A stretch of DNA of 32,290 bases. Origin: DATLGD01 sp035540755 (GTDB lineage Bacteria > Actinomycetota > Actinomycetes > Mycobacteriales > SCTD01). Numbering within the stretch: the first letter of the stretch is position 1; every line of letters starts with the position of its first letter. Made by a program: the position numbers and the translations under genes. Where the stretch lies: assembly GCA_035540755.1 (NCBI GenBank), contig DATLGD010000232.1:1-32290 (forward strand), in the 5' to 3' direction. Below the pieces are notes generated by a model. It worked only from the letters and a program-made list of their open reading frames with translations. It made no database searches and was not told the origin of the DNA. Positions 7,476 through 15,445 of the stretch are shown here, in pieces.

Positions 7476-9140
7476 CTACCGGCGGTCGCGCCGCACCGTG
7501 GGCTTGCGCCCGCGGACAATCGCGCCCCGCAGCGCCTTGACGACGTCGTCGGCCGCCGCCTCGGGAACCTCGACCAGCGAGAACCGCTCGGTGATCTCGA
7601 TGGAGCCGATGTCCTTGCCGCGCAGCTGCGACTCCCCCGCGATCGCGCCGACGAGGTCCTGCGGCCGCATGCCCGCGGCCCGCCCGAGGCCGACGAACAG
7701 GCTCGCCATGGCCGCGCCGGTGCTCCGGTGCGGAGGCGGGCCGCTCTCGTTCTTGCCGCCGCGCGCGGGGCGTTCGGTGACGTCGCGCACCGGCGGCTCG
7801 GGGATGTCCTCTTCGTCAGCCGACGTCGTCGTCGCCTCGTGCGCGAGCTTCACCGCGGCGAGCGCGACCTCGACGAGGTCGAACTCGTCCGAGAGCTGCT
7901 CGACGACGGGACGGAACCGGTCGAGCTCGTCCGACAGCAGGCTCTCGCGCAGCGCCGCCCGGGTGAGCTCGAGCCGGCGGGCCTGCAGGTCGGCGACGGT
8001 CGGCACCTTCTCGACCACGATCCTGGAGCCGGTGACGCGCTCGATGGTCTTGAGCATCCGGTGCTCGCGCGGCTCGGCGAGGGTGACCGCAACCCCTTCG
8101 CGCCCGGCCCGACCGACCCGGCCGATGCGGTGCGTGTAGGTCTCGGGCGACGACGGCACGGTGTAGTTGACGACGTGCGTCAGCTGGTCGACGTCGAGCC
8201 CGCGCGCGGCGACGTCGGTGGCCACGAGCAGGTCGGCGGTGCCGCCGCGCAGGCGCCCCATGACACGGTCGCGCTGGTCCTGCGTCATGCCGCCGTGCAG
8301 CGCCTCGGCCCGGTAGCCGCGCCCGTTCAGCGTCTCGGTGAGGGTGTCGACCTCCTCGCGGGTGCGGCAGAACACGATCGCGGCCGCCGGCGCCTCGAGG
8401 TCGAGGACGCGGCCCAGCGCCGCAGGCTTCGACGCGCGCGGCACGATGTAGGCGCTCTGCCGCACCTTCGGCGCCTCGCCCTCGGCCGCCTTCTCCTTGG
8501 CGATCGTGATGCGCACCGGGTCGCGCAGGTGCTTGCGCGCCATGCGGTCGATGCGCTGCGGCAGCGTGGCGGAGAACAGCACCGTCTGGCGCTGCTCCGG
8601 CAGGGCGACCAGGATGCGGTCGAGGTCCTCGGCGAAGCCCATGTCGAGCATCTCGTCGGCCTCGTCGAGCACCACGGTGCGCACGTCGTCGAGGCGGAGC
8701 GTGCCGCGCTCGATGTGGTCGACCGCGCGCCCGGGCGTGGCGACGACGACGTCGACGGCGCGCTCCAGCGCCCGGAGCTGGCGACCGATCGGCTGGCCGC
8801 CGTACACCGGCACGACGCGGGCGCCAAGGGCGCGCCCGTACTTGTGCACCGCCTCGGACACCTGGATGGCCAGCTCTCGGGTCGGCGCGAGCACCAGCGC
8901 GGACGGTCCGTCGCCCTTGCGGAGGCGGTGCAGGAGCGGCAGTGCGAAGGCCGCCGTCTTGCCGGTGCCGGTGGCGGCCTGGCCGAGGAGGTCCTTGCCC
9001 TCGAGCAGCGGCGGGATGGTCTCGCGCTGCACCGGGGTCGGCTCCTCGTAGCCGAGGCCGGTGAGCGCCTCGAGGAGCTCGGCCCGCAGGCCGAGCTCCT
9101 CGAAGGTCGTGCTGTTCTCTGGTCGGCCGGTGTCGCTCAC
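7476..9140 (-). CDS. deaD: DEAD-box ATP-dependent RNA helicase with DbpA-type RNA-binding domain
   Basis: A 554-aa cytoplasmic RNA helicase of the DeaD/CsdA type, expected to act in ribosome assembly and mRNA turnover, especially in the cold. Motifs are the Q motif (TPVQ, about 35-38), AATGTGKT (55-62), PTRELAIQ (86-93), DEAD (159-162), SAT (190-192) and HRIGRVGRAG (337-346). Residues 478-548 (ASLFVGLGRAAGM to VRGRKPTV) match the DbpA/CsdA RNA-binding domain, which separates it from RhlE-type helicases. GTG at 9140 is chosen over the open frame reaching 9239 because GGGGAGG lies 9 bases upstream and the upstream extension is Arg/Pro-rich. It is the last gene of a minus-strand run, 46 bases after the LVIVD-type gene. 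Confidence 0.93.
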   Translation of the reverse strand: MSDTGRPENSTTFEELGLRAELLEALTGLGYEEPTPVQRETIPPLLEGKDLLGQAATGTGKTAAFALPLLHRLRKGDGPSALVLAPTRELAIQVSEAVHKYGRALGARVVPVYGGQPIGRQLRALERAVDVVVATPGRAVDHIERGTLRLDDVRTVVLDEADEMLDMGFAEDLDRILVALPEQRQTVLFSATLPQRIDRMARKHLRDPVRITIAKEKAAEGEAPKVRQSAYIVPRASKPAALGRVLDLEAPAAAIVFCRTREEVDTLTETLNGRGYRAEALHGGMTQDQRDRVMGRLRGGTADLLVATDVAARGLDVDQLTHVVNYTVPSSPETYTHRIGRVGRAGREGVAVTLAEPREHRMLKTIERVTGSRIVVEKVPTVADLQARRLELTRAALRESLLSDELDRFRPVVEQLSDEFDLVEVALAAVKLAHEATTTSADEEDIPEPPVRDVTERPARGGKNESGPPPHRSTGAAMASLFVGLGRAAGMRPQDLVGAIAGESQLRGKDIGSIEITERFSLVEVPEAAADDVVKALRGAIVRGRKPTVRRDRR

Positions 9141-9186
9141 CCGACCGATCCTCCCCGGCCGCCCGGAGCGGCCTGCAGGGGGGCGG

Positions 9187-10590
9187 TCAGCCGACGGCGG
9201 TCCCGACCTGCGCCGTGGCCGCCTGCACGTGCTCGTCATGGCCCGCCATGGCGGCTCGGCAGAGGTTGCGCTCGACCGTGGCCATGACGCCCTCCTTGCC
9301 GAGGTTGGCCAGCCAGGAGGCGTCGAACTGCTGCTGCGTGGGAACGTCGCCGTCCCGGTCGAACTTCAGGATGTCGATGCCGCGGGCGTAGTCCATCGAG
9401 TACACGTACTCGGTGCCGTCCTTGCCCACGACCCAGTGCGCCGCGCCGGCCTCGGTGGCCACCGGCTGGAAGAAGCCCTTCTGGGTGAAGGTCCCCTTCT
9501 CGTCCACGTGGATGAAGCGGACGCCGTGCTCGTACCAGGACGCCGCGACCATCCGGTCGCGCACGGTGAACCAGTGGCCCGAGCAGCCGAGCCCGTTCAC
9601 GGCGGGGTTGCCGTCGGCATAGGTGCCGTTGACCGGCCGGAACACCTCGAGCTGCTTGGGGTCGACGCCCTTGTCGAAGTCGGTCATGTTCCACGAGGAC
9701 AGGCCGCCGGCGTTGGCGCCGCACTGCGGCCGCAGGTTGCTCTCGGAGTTGCCGAGGAACATCTCGCCGGCCCGCATCTCGGGGGCGGCGTCGCCCTCGG
9801 CCCGCGGCACCCAGTCCTCGGCGTCGATGCGCACGTTGTTGTGCTGCAGCAGCCCGTCGGGCGTCTTCACCGTGGCGCTTCCGGCCGCGAGGATGACCGG
9901 CGCGGCCGGGACCCGGACGTCGAGCACGAGCCGCGGGTTCGTGTCGCTGATCATGAGGCCGGACTCGTCGCGGTTGAGGGCATGACCGCCGCTGACGGCC
10001 CGGCCGTCCTCCAGCCTGGCCGGCTTCCACTCACCGGCGTGCTTGATGCTCGCCGGGTTCGTCGCGTCGTAGATGCGCCCGCCCGAGCCGTACAGCCAGT
10101 TGCACGCGGCGTCCGCGCAGGTGGTCGTGTGGTTGCTCTGGTTGATGAAGCCGACCCGGCGGATGTTCGACAGGTTGCTGGTGTCGAGCACGTGGATGCC
10201 GTTGGCGGTCGAGCCGTTGCGGTCGGCCCCGGCCGTGTCGGTGGAGATGATGACCCGCGAGCCGTCGTCGCTGACGTCGACGTCCTCGTTCTGGAAGTGC
10301 GGCAGGTGGTAGAAGCCGAGCGGCAGCGGCAGCGCCGGGTCGGTGAGGTCGAAGACGTAGAGCCCCTGCGCGCCGGTCATGTAGAGCCGCTGCTGGTCTC
10401 CGACGGTGAGGACGCGCCCGCCGATGCCCGGCGTGATCGGCAGGGTGCCGACGTAGGTGACGTTGTCGGAGACGAAGGCGCCGCTGCCGACCGGCATCTG
10501 CACGAGCGGGCTCTGCTCCGACGCGGCGAGCACCGGCAGGGCGGTGGCGGCCAGGGCGGCCGCGGACAAGGACAGGACCAGACGACGCAC
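9187..10590 (-). CDS. secreted LVIVD-repeat-like beta-propeller protein
   Basis: A 467-aa protein with a Sec signal peptide (MRRLVLSLSAAALAATALPVLA then ASEQ, cleavage expected after ALA) and GTG start with GGGAG upstream. The mature chain has repeated segments such as GGRVLTVGDQQRLYM, LYVFDLTDPALPLPLGFY, GIHVLDTSNLSNIRRVGF and GRIYDATNPASIKHAGEW. This is the LVIVD-type propeller pattern of a strand ending in a D-hydrophobic-x-D/N-P turn. A short disulfide candidate, TTCADAACNW, occurs near residue 160. No catalytic residues or membrane anchor are visible, so it is probably an extracellular or envelope protein of unknown ligand. It lies 44 bases downstream of the EEP gene and could belong to the same transcript. 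Confidence 0.8.
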   Translation of the reverse strand: MRRLVLSLSAAALAATALPVLAASEQSPLVQMPVGSGAFVSDNVTYVGTLPITPGIGGRVLTVGDQQRLYMTGAQGLYVFDLTDPALPLPLGFYHLPHFQNEDVDVSDDGSRVIISTDTAGADRNGSTANGIHVLDTSNLSNIRRVGFINQSNHTTTCADAACNWLYGSGGRIYDATNPASIKHAGEWKPARLEDGRAVSGGHALNRDESGLMISDTNPRLVLDVRVPAAPVILAAGSATVKTPDGLLQHNNVRIDAEDWVPRAEGDAAPEMRAGEMFLGNSESNLRPQCGANAGGLSSWNMTDFDKGVDPKQLEVFRPVNGTYADGNPAVNGLGCSGHWFTVRDRMVAASWYEHGVRFIHVDEKGTFTQKGFFQPVATEAGAAHWVVGKDGTEYVYSMDYARGIDILKFDRDGDVPTQQQFDASWLANLGKEGVMATVERNLCRAAMAGHDEHVQAATAQVGTAVG

Positions 10591-10634
10591 AGGGGATCTC
10601 CCTCAGGACGGCAACGTGCTCGGTACCGGGACTG

Positions 10635-11438
10635 TTACGCCGTCGGGTCCGGATCTCCTGCCGGACGGGCCGGACCAGATCGGCGGACGTCGACCGACAG
10701 GGCCCGGTGGTCCGACAGGGGCAGGGCGTGCACCCGCGCCGGCCCGGTCGCCTCGACCGCCCGGCCGAGGACGTGGTCGATCTGCGCACGGGGGTCGTGG
10801 GCGGGGAAGGTTCGCCCGCGGGCGAGCGGTGTCATGCCGGTGGCGAGGCGCGCGGCGGGCAGGCGCAGGTTGAGGTCGCCGAGCAGCACGAGCGGGCCGT
10901 CCCCGAGCTGCGCCGTCAGCCGCCGCAGCTGCACCAGGTTCCACCCCGGCAGGTACGACAGGTGGGTGCCCGCCACGGTGATCGGGCCGTCCCGGTCGGT
11001 GTCGCCGTCGTCGATCTCGGCCACGACCGCCGCCCGCGGCTCGTCGCGCACCAGGACCGGCCGGCCGCCGACGACCCGGAACGGCACCCGCACCGGCAGC
11101 GCCGGGAGCCGCACCACGCGCCACGACCGCACGGGGCGTCGGGAGAGCAGGGCGATCCCGTATCCGGGGCTGTCGGCCGGCTCGTTGCCGCCGGCCGCGC
11201 GCCAGCTGCCCGGCAGGCCGGTCAGCGCCGGGACGAAGCGGGCGTCGACGGCCTCCATCGCCTCGGCCGCCACGGCGGTCAGGTCCAGCCGGTCCGACCG
11301 CGGCTGGTCGCGGTCGACCTCCTGCAGGGCCAGGACGTCGGCGTCGATCTCCCGCACCGCCGCGGCCAGCCGGTCGGCGCGCACCCGGTCGTCCGCGGGC
11401 GAGCGGCCGTGCAGGAGGTTGAAGGTCGCGACGCGCAC
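10635..11438 (-). CDS. endonuclease/exonuclease/phosphatase (EEP) family protein
   Basis: A 267-aa metal-dependent phosphoesterase of the EEP (DNase I/exonuclease III/inositol phosphatase) superfamily. Diagnostic elements appear in order: RVATFNLLHGR at the N-terminus (Asn ligand), LALQEVD (catalytic Glu40), GTHLSYLPGWNLVQLRRL, LLGDLNL (GDxN), AQIDHVLG and LSDHRALSV (terminal SDH). There is no signal peptide or membrane segment, so a cytosolic enzyme is expected. Substrate (nucleic acid, phospholipid or sugar phosphate) cannot be decided. GTG at 11438 begins exactly at the first conserved strand, has GAAGG upstream, and lies 4 bases after the Rieske gene stop. The longer frame to 11471 adds only Arg-rich residues. 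Confidence 0.88.
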   Translation of the reverse strand: MRVATFNLLHGRSPADDRVRADRLAAAVREIDADVLALQEVDRDQPRSDRLDLTAVAAEAMEAVDARFVPALTGLPGSWRAAGGNEPADSPGYGIALLSRRPVRSWRVVRLPALPVRVPFRVVGGRPVLVRDEPRAAVVAEIDDGDTDRDGPITVAGTHLSYLPGWNLVQLRRLTAQLGDGPLVLLGDLNLRLPAARLATGMTPLARGRTFPAHDPRAQIDHVLGRAVEATGPARVHALPLSDHRALSVDVRRSGPARPAGDPDPTA

Positions 11439-11442
11439 GCCT

Positions 11443-12318
11443 TCAGGGCCGCAGCGCCGCCTGCGGCGCAACGGCGCGGGCCCGCACCTGGACCCGCCCG
11501 TCGACGACGCGCACGTCGTAGAGCGGTTGCGGGTAGGTGGCCGGGCCGCGGGCCACCCCGGCGTCGGCCAGGCGGAACGCGCTGCCGTGCCAGGGGCAGA
11601 CGAGGCAGTCGCCGTCGACGTCGCCCTCGTCGAGCGGCCCGCCCCAGTGGCTGCACGTCGCGCCCATCGCGTGCACCGTGCCGCCGCGGCGCACGAGGAC
11701 GACCGGCTGGCGGGCCGCGACGACCCGCGACGGCACGCCCTCGTCGAGGTCCTCGGCGGCCCCGACGTCGGTCCAGTCCTTCGGGGCCAGCCGGATGTCG
11801 GCGTTGCGGTTCACGCCGACCGCCTGGCTGTAGGCGAGGTGCCCACCCAGGTAGCCGCCGACCGACATCGCTCCGGCACCGACGAGCGCCAGCACGGCGC
11901 CTCGGGTGTGGTCGCCGCGGCGCCGGGCCTTCCAGCTCGCGGCGTAGAGGGCGACGGTCGCCGCGTTGGCGGCGGCGTGCACGAGGCCGACCCGCTTGGG
12001 CTTGCGGGCCTGACCCAGCTCGGACCAGTCGGCGTAGCCGGTGATGACGGTCGGCACCGCCGCCAGCACGCCCGCCCCGACCGTGCGGCGGGCGGCCGAG
12101 CGCTCCCCCAGCAGGTCGAGCAGCGACGTCCCGGTCCACAGCCCGATCGGGACCGCGATGAGCAGCGGGTGCACCGGGTGCCCCAGCCAGGTGCCGTGCA
12201 GCAGGTCCTTGACCGGCCCGCCCGGCAGCACCGTGTTCACGACGCCGCTGACCACGTCCGACGGCGGGTCCAGCACCTTCGCCTGCTCGATCTTGCCGGT
12301 GAGCACGGACCACCACAT
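11443..12318 (-). CDS. DUF2231 membrane domain fused to Rieske 2Fe-2S domain
   Basis: A 291-aa protein. Residues about 45-165 form the DUF2231 type membrane region starting LGHPVHPLLIAVPIGLW and containing about four hydrophobic segments. Residues about 180-285 are a Rieske ferredoxin domain with ligands Cys222/His224 (CSHWGGPL) and Cys241/His244 (CPWHGSAF). It should be a membrane-tethered electron carrier; the partner oxidoreductase is not in the window. ATG at 12318 has AGGAGG 9 bases upstream. Such DUF2231-Rieske fusions recur in actinobacteria, so the fusion is probably genuine and not an assembly effect. The downstream EEP gene starts 4 bases after its stop. Confidence 0.9.
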   Translation of the reverse strand: MWWSVLTGKIEQAKVLDPPSDVVSGVVNTVLPGGPVKDLLHGTWLGHPVHPLLIAVPIGLWTGTSLLDLLGERSAARRTVGAGVLAAVPTVITGYADWSELGQARKPKRVGLVHAAANAATVALYAASWKARRRGDHTRGAVLALVGAGAMSVGGYLGGHLAYSQAVGVNRNADIRLAPKDWTDVGAAEDLDEGVPSRVVAARQPVVLVRRGGTVHAMGATCSHWGGPLDEGDVDGDCLVCPWHGSAFRLADAGVARGPATYPQPLYDVRVVDGRVQVRARAVAPQAALRP

Positions 12319-12401
12319 GGGCGTCGACCTCCTGCGCGTCGGGTCCGCACATCGTGACGCCTGTGCACCGGGCCCCTGTCGCTGGGGTGGGTCCGCTGGG
12401 G

Positions 12402-12407
12402 TAGGAC
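12402..12407 (+). promoter_or_regulatory. candidate -10 element before MBL-fold gene
   Basis: TAGGAC lies six bases before ATG 12414, in the 95-bp divergent region between the Rieske gene and the MBL-fold gene. No Shine-Dalgarno precedes the ATG, so a leaderless transcript is plausible. The match to TANNNT is imperfect at the last base. Confidence 0.3.
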
Positions 12408-12413
12408 ACCGGC

Positions 12414-13034
12414 ATGCGCATCACCCGCCACGGACACTCCTGCCTGCTGGTGGAGGACGGCGACGCGCGCGTCCTGCTGGACCCCGGCGTGTTCTCCCCC
12501 GGCGTCGAGGAGCTGCGCGGGATCACCGCGGTGCTGGTCACCCACCAGCACCCAGACCACCTCGACGTGCCGCGGCTCGAGCGGCTGCTCGAGGGCAACC
12601 CCGACGCGCGGCTGCACTGCGACGAGGGCTCCGCCGGCCGGCTCGACCTGCCGCACACGGTCGTGCACGACGGTGACGTCCTGGACCTCGGCACTCCGGT
12701 GCGCGCCGTCGGCAGCACGCACGCGGTGATCCATCCGGACATCCCGCGGATCCCGAACGTGGGCTACCTCGTCGGCGAGCGGTTCTTCACGCCGGGTGAC
12801 GCGATGACGGTGCCCGACGGCGACGTCGAGGTGCTCGGTCTGCCCACCGCGGCGCCGTGGCTCAAGCTGAGCGAGGCCGTCGACCTGATGCGCGCGCTGC
12901 GGCCCCGGGCGGCCTTCCCGGTGCACGACGCCGTCGTGTCGGTGCCGCAGATCTGGTTCGACCACTTCGCCCGGCTGGCGCCGGCCGGCACGACGTTCAC
13001 GCCCGTCGCGCCGGACGGCGACGTGCCGTTCTGA
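12414..13034 (+). CDS. metallo-beta-lactamase-fold hydrolase (UlaG-like)
   Basis: A 206-aa cytosolic metallo-hydrolase. It starts MRITRHGHSCLLVEDGDARVLLDPG, the standard opening of the UlaG-like branch, followed by the zinc-binding motif THQHPDHLD (43-51). Later metal-ligand histidines are probably in VGSTHAVIH and VHDAVVS. The lack of added domains and the short length fit the small L-ascorbate-6-phosphate lactonase-like group of broad or unknown specificity. It heads a tight plus-strand run, with only 4 bases between its stop and the next GTG start. No Shine-Dalgarno is visible, and a -10-like TAGGAC precedes the ATG by six bases. Confidence 0.88.
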   Translation: MRITRHGHSCLLVEDGDARVLLDPGVFSPGVEELRGITAVLVTHQHPDHLDVPRLERLLEGNPDARLHCDEGSAGRLDLPHTVVHDGDVLDLGTPVRAVGSTHAVIHPDIPRIPNVGYLVGERFFTPGDAMTVPDGDVEVLGLPTAAPWLKLSEAVDLMRALRPRAAFPVHDAVVSVPQIWFDHFARLAPAGTTFTPVAPDGDVPF

Positions 13035-13038
13035 GCGC

Positions 13039-13683
13039 GTGACCGCAGCCCTGTTCGCCGACCGCACCGCGGCCGGTCGCGCCCTCGCCGCGCAGGTGCG
13101 GGTGCGCGAGCCGCACGCCCGAGCCGTCCTCGGGCTCCCGCGCGGCGGGGTGCCGGTCGCGGCGGAGGTCGCTGCCGGGCTCGGCGCACCGCTCGACGTC
13201 CTCGTGGTGCGCAAGCTCGGCGTTCCCGGCCACCCGGAGCTGGCGATGGGCGCGATCGCCACGGGCGGGGTGCGGGTGATGAACGACGAGCTCGTGCGCA
13301 GCCTCGACCTGGCCCCGGCAGCTGTCGACGACGTCGTGCGCGCCGAGCTGCGAGAGCTCGAGCGCCGTGAGCTGGCCTACCGGGGCGACCGCCCTCCCCT
13401 CGACGTGGCCGGGCGCACCGTCGTGGTCGTCGACGACGGGCTCGCCACCGGCGCCACGGTGCTGGCCGCCGTGCAGGCGGTGCGTGCCCGCGGGGCGGGG
13501 CGCGTCGTCGTCGCGGTGCCGGTGGGCGCGCCGGACGCCTGCCGGCGGGTGGCGGCGGTCGCCGACGACGTCGTCTGCCTGCACGCCCCGGACGGCTTCG
13601 GCGCCGTCGGCGCCCACTACGACGACTTCCGGCAGACCACCGACGAGCAGGTGCAGTCGCTGCTGGGTAGAGGCGCCGCGTGA
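13039..13683 (+). CDS. phosphoribosyltransferase-fold protein
   Basis: A 214-aa type I phosphoribosyltransferase. The PRPP-binding motif VVVVDDGLATGAT occupies residues 128-140, and the N-terminal LGLPRGGVPVAAEVA and DVLVVRKLGVPGHPELAMGAI match the family often seen alone or fused to a dienelactone-hydrolase-like domain. It should bind PRPP or a ribose-5-phosphate-containing ligand; the base is not predictable and it may be a regulator or salvage enzyme. It starts at GTG 13039, four bases after the MBL-fold stop, and its own stop overlaps the next gene as GTGA. No fused hydrolase domain is present here. Confidence 0.88.
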   Translation: MTAALFADRTAAGRALAAQVRVREPHARAVLGLPRGGVPVAAEVAAGLGAPLDVLVVRKLGVPGHPELAMGAIATGGVRVMNDELVRSLDLAPAAVDDVVRAELRELERRELAYRGDRPPLDVAGRTVVVVDDGLATGATVLAAVQAVRARGAGRVVVAVPVGAPDACRRVAAVADDVVCLHAPDGFGAVGAHYDDFRQTTDEQVQSLLGRGAA

Positions 13684-14621
13684 TCTTCGACCGGCTGAGG
13701 CGGCGGCGCGAGGACCCGTCCTGGCTGCCCGGGCGGGCCTGGCGGTTCGGCCGCCGACTGGCCCAGGAGGCCAGCGACGACCGGCTCCCCGGGCTGGCCG
13801 CGGAGACCGCCTTCTTCGCCGTCCTCAGCGTCTTCCCGGCGCTGCTCGTCGCCGTCAGCCTCCTCGGACTGCTCGACGTGCTGGTCGGGGCGGACGTCGC
13901 CGCCGACGCGCAGCGACGCGTCACCGACGGGATGCGCCTCGTCCTCACCGACCAGGCCGGCGACGCGGTGCGGGCCGTCGAGGAGCTGTTCGAGGACCGG
14001 CGCGGCTCGCTGCTGACCGTGGCGACCCTGGGTGCGCTCGTCACGCTGTCCGGCGGGTTCGCGGTCGCCATCAACGCGCTCAACCTCGCCTACGACGCCG
14101 ACGAGGGACGCAGCTGGGTCCGCCGCCGGCTGGTGGGACTGCTGCTCGCGCTCGGCAGCCTGCTGCTGCTCGTGCTGTCCCTGGCCGCGTTCGTCATCGG
14201 GCCGCTGCTCGGCACCGGCCAGGACATCGCCGACGTCGTGGGCCTCGGCGCGGTCTTCACCTTCGTCTGGGACGTCCTGCGGCTGCCGTTCGTCGTGGCG
14301 GTGCTGCTGCTGTGGACCACCACGCTCTACCGGGTGGCGCCGAGCCGGCACCTGCGCTGGCGCGACGCGCTCCCCGGCGCCGCCGCTGCGGTAGTGCTGT
14401 GGACCCTGGCGAGCGCGGGGCTGCGGCTGTACCTGGACGTTGCCGCCGACCGGAACCCGGTGCTCAGCGCCTTCGGCGGCGGCATCATCGTCATGCTCTG
14501 GATGTACCTGCTCAGCTTCGCGCTGCTGCTCGGCGGCGAGGTGAACGCCGTGCTGCACGAGCGACGGGGTCGGGTGGACGACCGCACCGACAGCCGGCAG
14601 CTGTCCCTCTTCGAGTGCTAG
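13680..14621 (+). CDS. YihY/virulence factor BrkB family membrane protein
   Basis: A 313-aa polytopic inner-membrane protein. It opens with a basic cytoplasmic segment, then GLAAETAFFAVLSVFPALLVAVSLLGLLDVL, the signature first helix of the YihY/BrkB family. About five further hydrophobic segments follow, including GLLLALGSLLLLVLSLAAFVIGPLL, FVVAVLLLWTTTLYRVAP and GGGIIVMLWMYLLSFALLLGGEVNAVL. The conserved GGGIIVMLWMYL and GGEVNA near the end are typical. The family was once called ribonuclease BN, but that assignment was withdrawn and transport or envelope function is presumed. GTG at 13680 overlaps the preceding stop by 4 bases. It ends 23 bases before rsbQ. Confidence 0.9.
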   Translation: MIFDRLRRRREDPSWLPGRAWRFGRRLAQEASDDRLPGLAAETAFFAVLSVFPALLVAVSLLGLLDVLVGADVAADAQRRVTDGMRLVLTDQAGDAVRAVEELFEDRRGSLLTVATLGALVTLSGGFAVAINALNLAYDADEGRSWVRRRLVGLLLALGSLLLLVLSLAAFVIGPLLGTGQDIADVVGLGAVFTFVWDVLRLPFVVAVLLLWTTTLYRVAPSRHLRWRDALPGAAAAVVLWTLASAGLRLYLDVAADRNPVLSAFGGGIIVMLWMYLLSFALLLGGEVNAVLHERRGRVDDRTDSRQLSLFEC

Positions 14622-14631
14622 GAGCTGGGCC

Positions 14632-14637
14632 TACGGT
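14632..14637 (+). promoter_or_regulatory. candidate -10 element for rsbQ operon (leaderless)
   Basis: TACGGT matches TANNNT and is followed by seven bases and ATG 14645. A partial -35 (TTCGAG, 14610-14615) lies 16 bases upstream. This would give the rsbQ-rsbP-rsbV module its own promoter inside the otherwise tight plus-strand run. Confidence 0.4.
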
Positions 14638-14644
14638 GAACGCC

Positions 14645-15445
14645 ATGGACGTCCTCCGGCGCAACAACGTCACCGTCACCGGCGTGCCCGACGGGCCGCC
14701 GATGGTGTTCGCGCACGGGTTCGGCTGCGACCAGGGGATGTGGCGGCACGTGGCGCCGCACTTCGAGGCCTCGCACCGCGTCGTGCTCTTCGACCACGTG
14801 GGCGCGGGCGGCTCCGACCTGTCCGCGTACGACGTCGAGCGCTACAGCCGGCTGCAGGGCTACGCGCAGGACGTCGTCGAGCTGGTCGAGGCCCTCGAGC
14901 TGCCGCCGGTCGTCTTCGTCGGCCACTCGGTGAGCGCGATGATCGGTGCGCTCGCCGCAGCCGACCGCCCCGACCTGTTCGACCGGCTCGTGCTGGTCGG
15001 TCCGAGCCCCCGGTACCTCGACGACGACGGCTACCGCGGCGGGTTCGCGCGTGAGGAGATCGACGAGCTGCTCGAGACGATGGACGGCAACTACCTCGGC
15101 TGGTCGGCCCACATCGCGCCGGTCATCATGGGCGTCCCCGACCGGCCCGAGCTGGGCGAGGAGCTGACCAGCAGCTTCTGCCGCTCCGATCCGGCCATCG
15201 CCCGGCGGTTCGCGCGGACGACGTTCCTGTCCGACAACCGCGCCGACCTGGCGCGGGTGCGCACGCCGTCGCTGGTCGTGCAGTGCCGCGACGACGCGAT
15301 CGCACCGGTCGAGGTCGGCCAGTACGTGCACCAGCACCTGGCCGACAGCGAGCTGGCGATGCTCGACGTCACCGGGCACTGCCCGAACCTGAGCGCGCCG
15401 GACCAGCTCGTCGCCGTGATGGACGGCTACCTGCGCGCCGCATGA
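14645..15445 (+). CDS. rsbQ: alpha/beta hydrolase RsbQ, activator of the PP2C phosphatase
   Basis: A 266-aa alpha/beta hydrolase resembling B. subtilis RsbQ along its length, as recalled: AHGFGCDQGMW (oxyanion region), VILFDYVG-like VVLFDHVGAGGSDLSAYD, RLQGYAQDV, FVGHSVSAMIG (nucleophile Ser95), LVGPSPRYLDD, GNYLGW, FCRSDPAIARRFA, QCRDDAIAP (Asp216/217) and DVTGHCPN (His245). RsbQ is needed for RsbP activation under energy stress and is thought to act on or bind a small hydrophobic molecule; its fold is shared with plant karrikin and strigolactone receptors. ATG 14645 is used because it aligns with RsbQ and follows a -10-like TACGGT by 7 bases; GTG 14636, 11 bases after AGGAG, is the alternative. 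Its stop overlaps the rsbP-like start as ATGA. Confidence 0.93.
   Translation: MDVLRRNNVTVTGVPDGPPMVFAHGFGCDQGMWRHVAPHFEASHRVVLFDHVGAGGSDLSAYDVERYSRLQGYAQDVVELVEALELPPVVFVGHSVSAMIGALAAADRPDLFDRLVLVGPSPRYLDDDGYRGGFAREEIDELLETMDGNYLGWSAHIAPVIMGVPDRPELGEELTSSFCRSDPAIARRFARTTFLSDNRADLARVRTPSLVVQCRDDAIAPVEVGQYVHQHLADSELAMLDVTGHCPNLSAPDQLVAVMDGYLRAA

Noticed and set aside
9061..12357. 1098-codon plus-strand open frame
   Set aside because: It spans four minus-strand genes with clear motifs; no domain is visible in its own translation.
14636..15445. GTG start at 14636 for rsbQ
   Set aside because: It has AGGAG 11 bases upstream, but ATG 14645 fits the RsbQ N-terminus equally well and has a -10-like element at leaderless spacing; kept as an alternative only.
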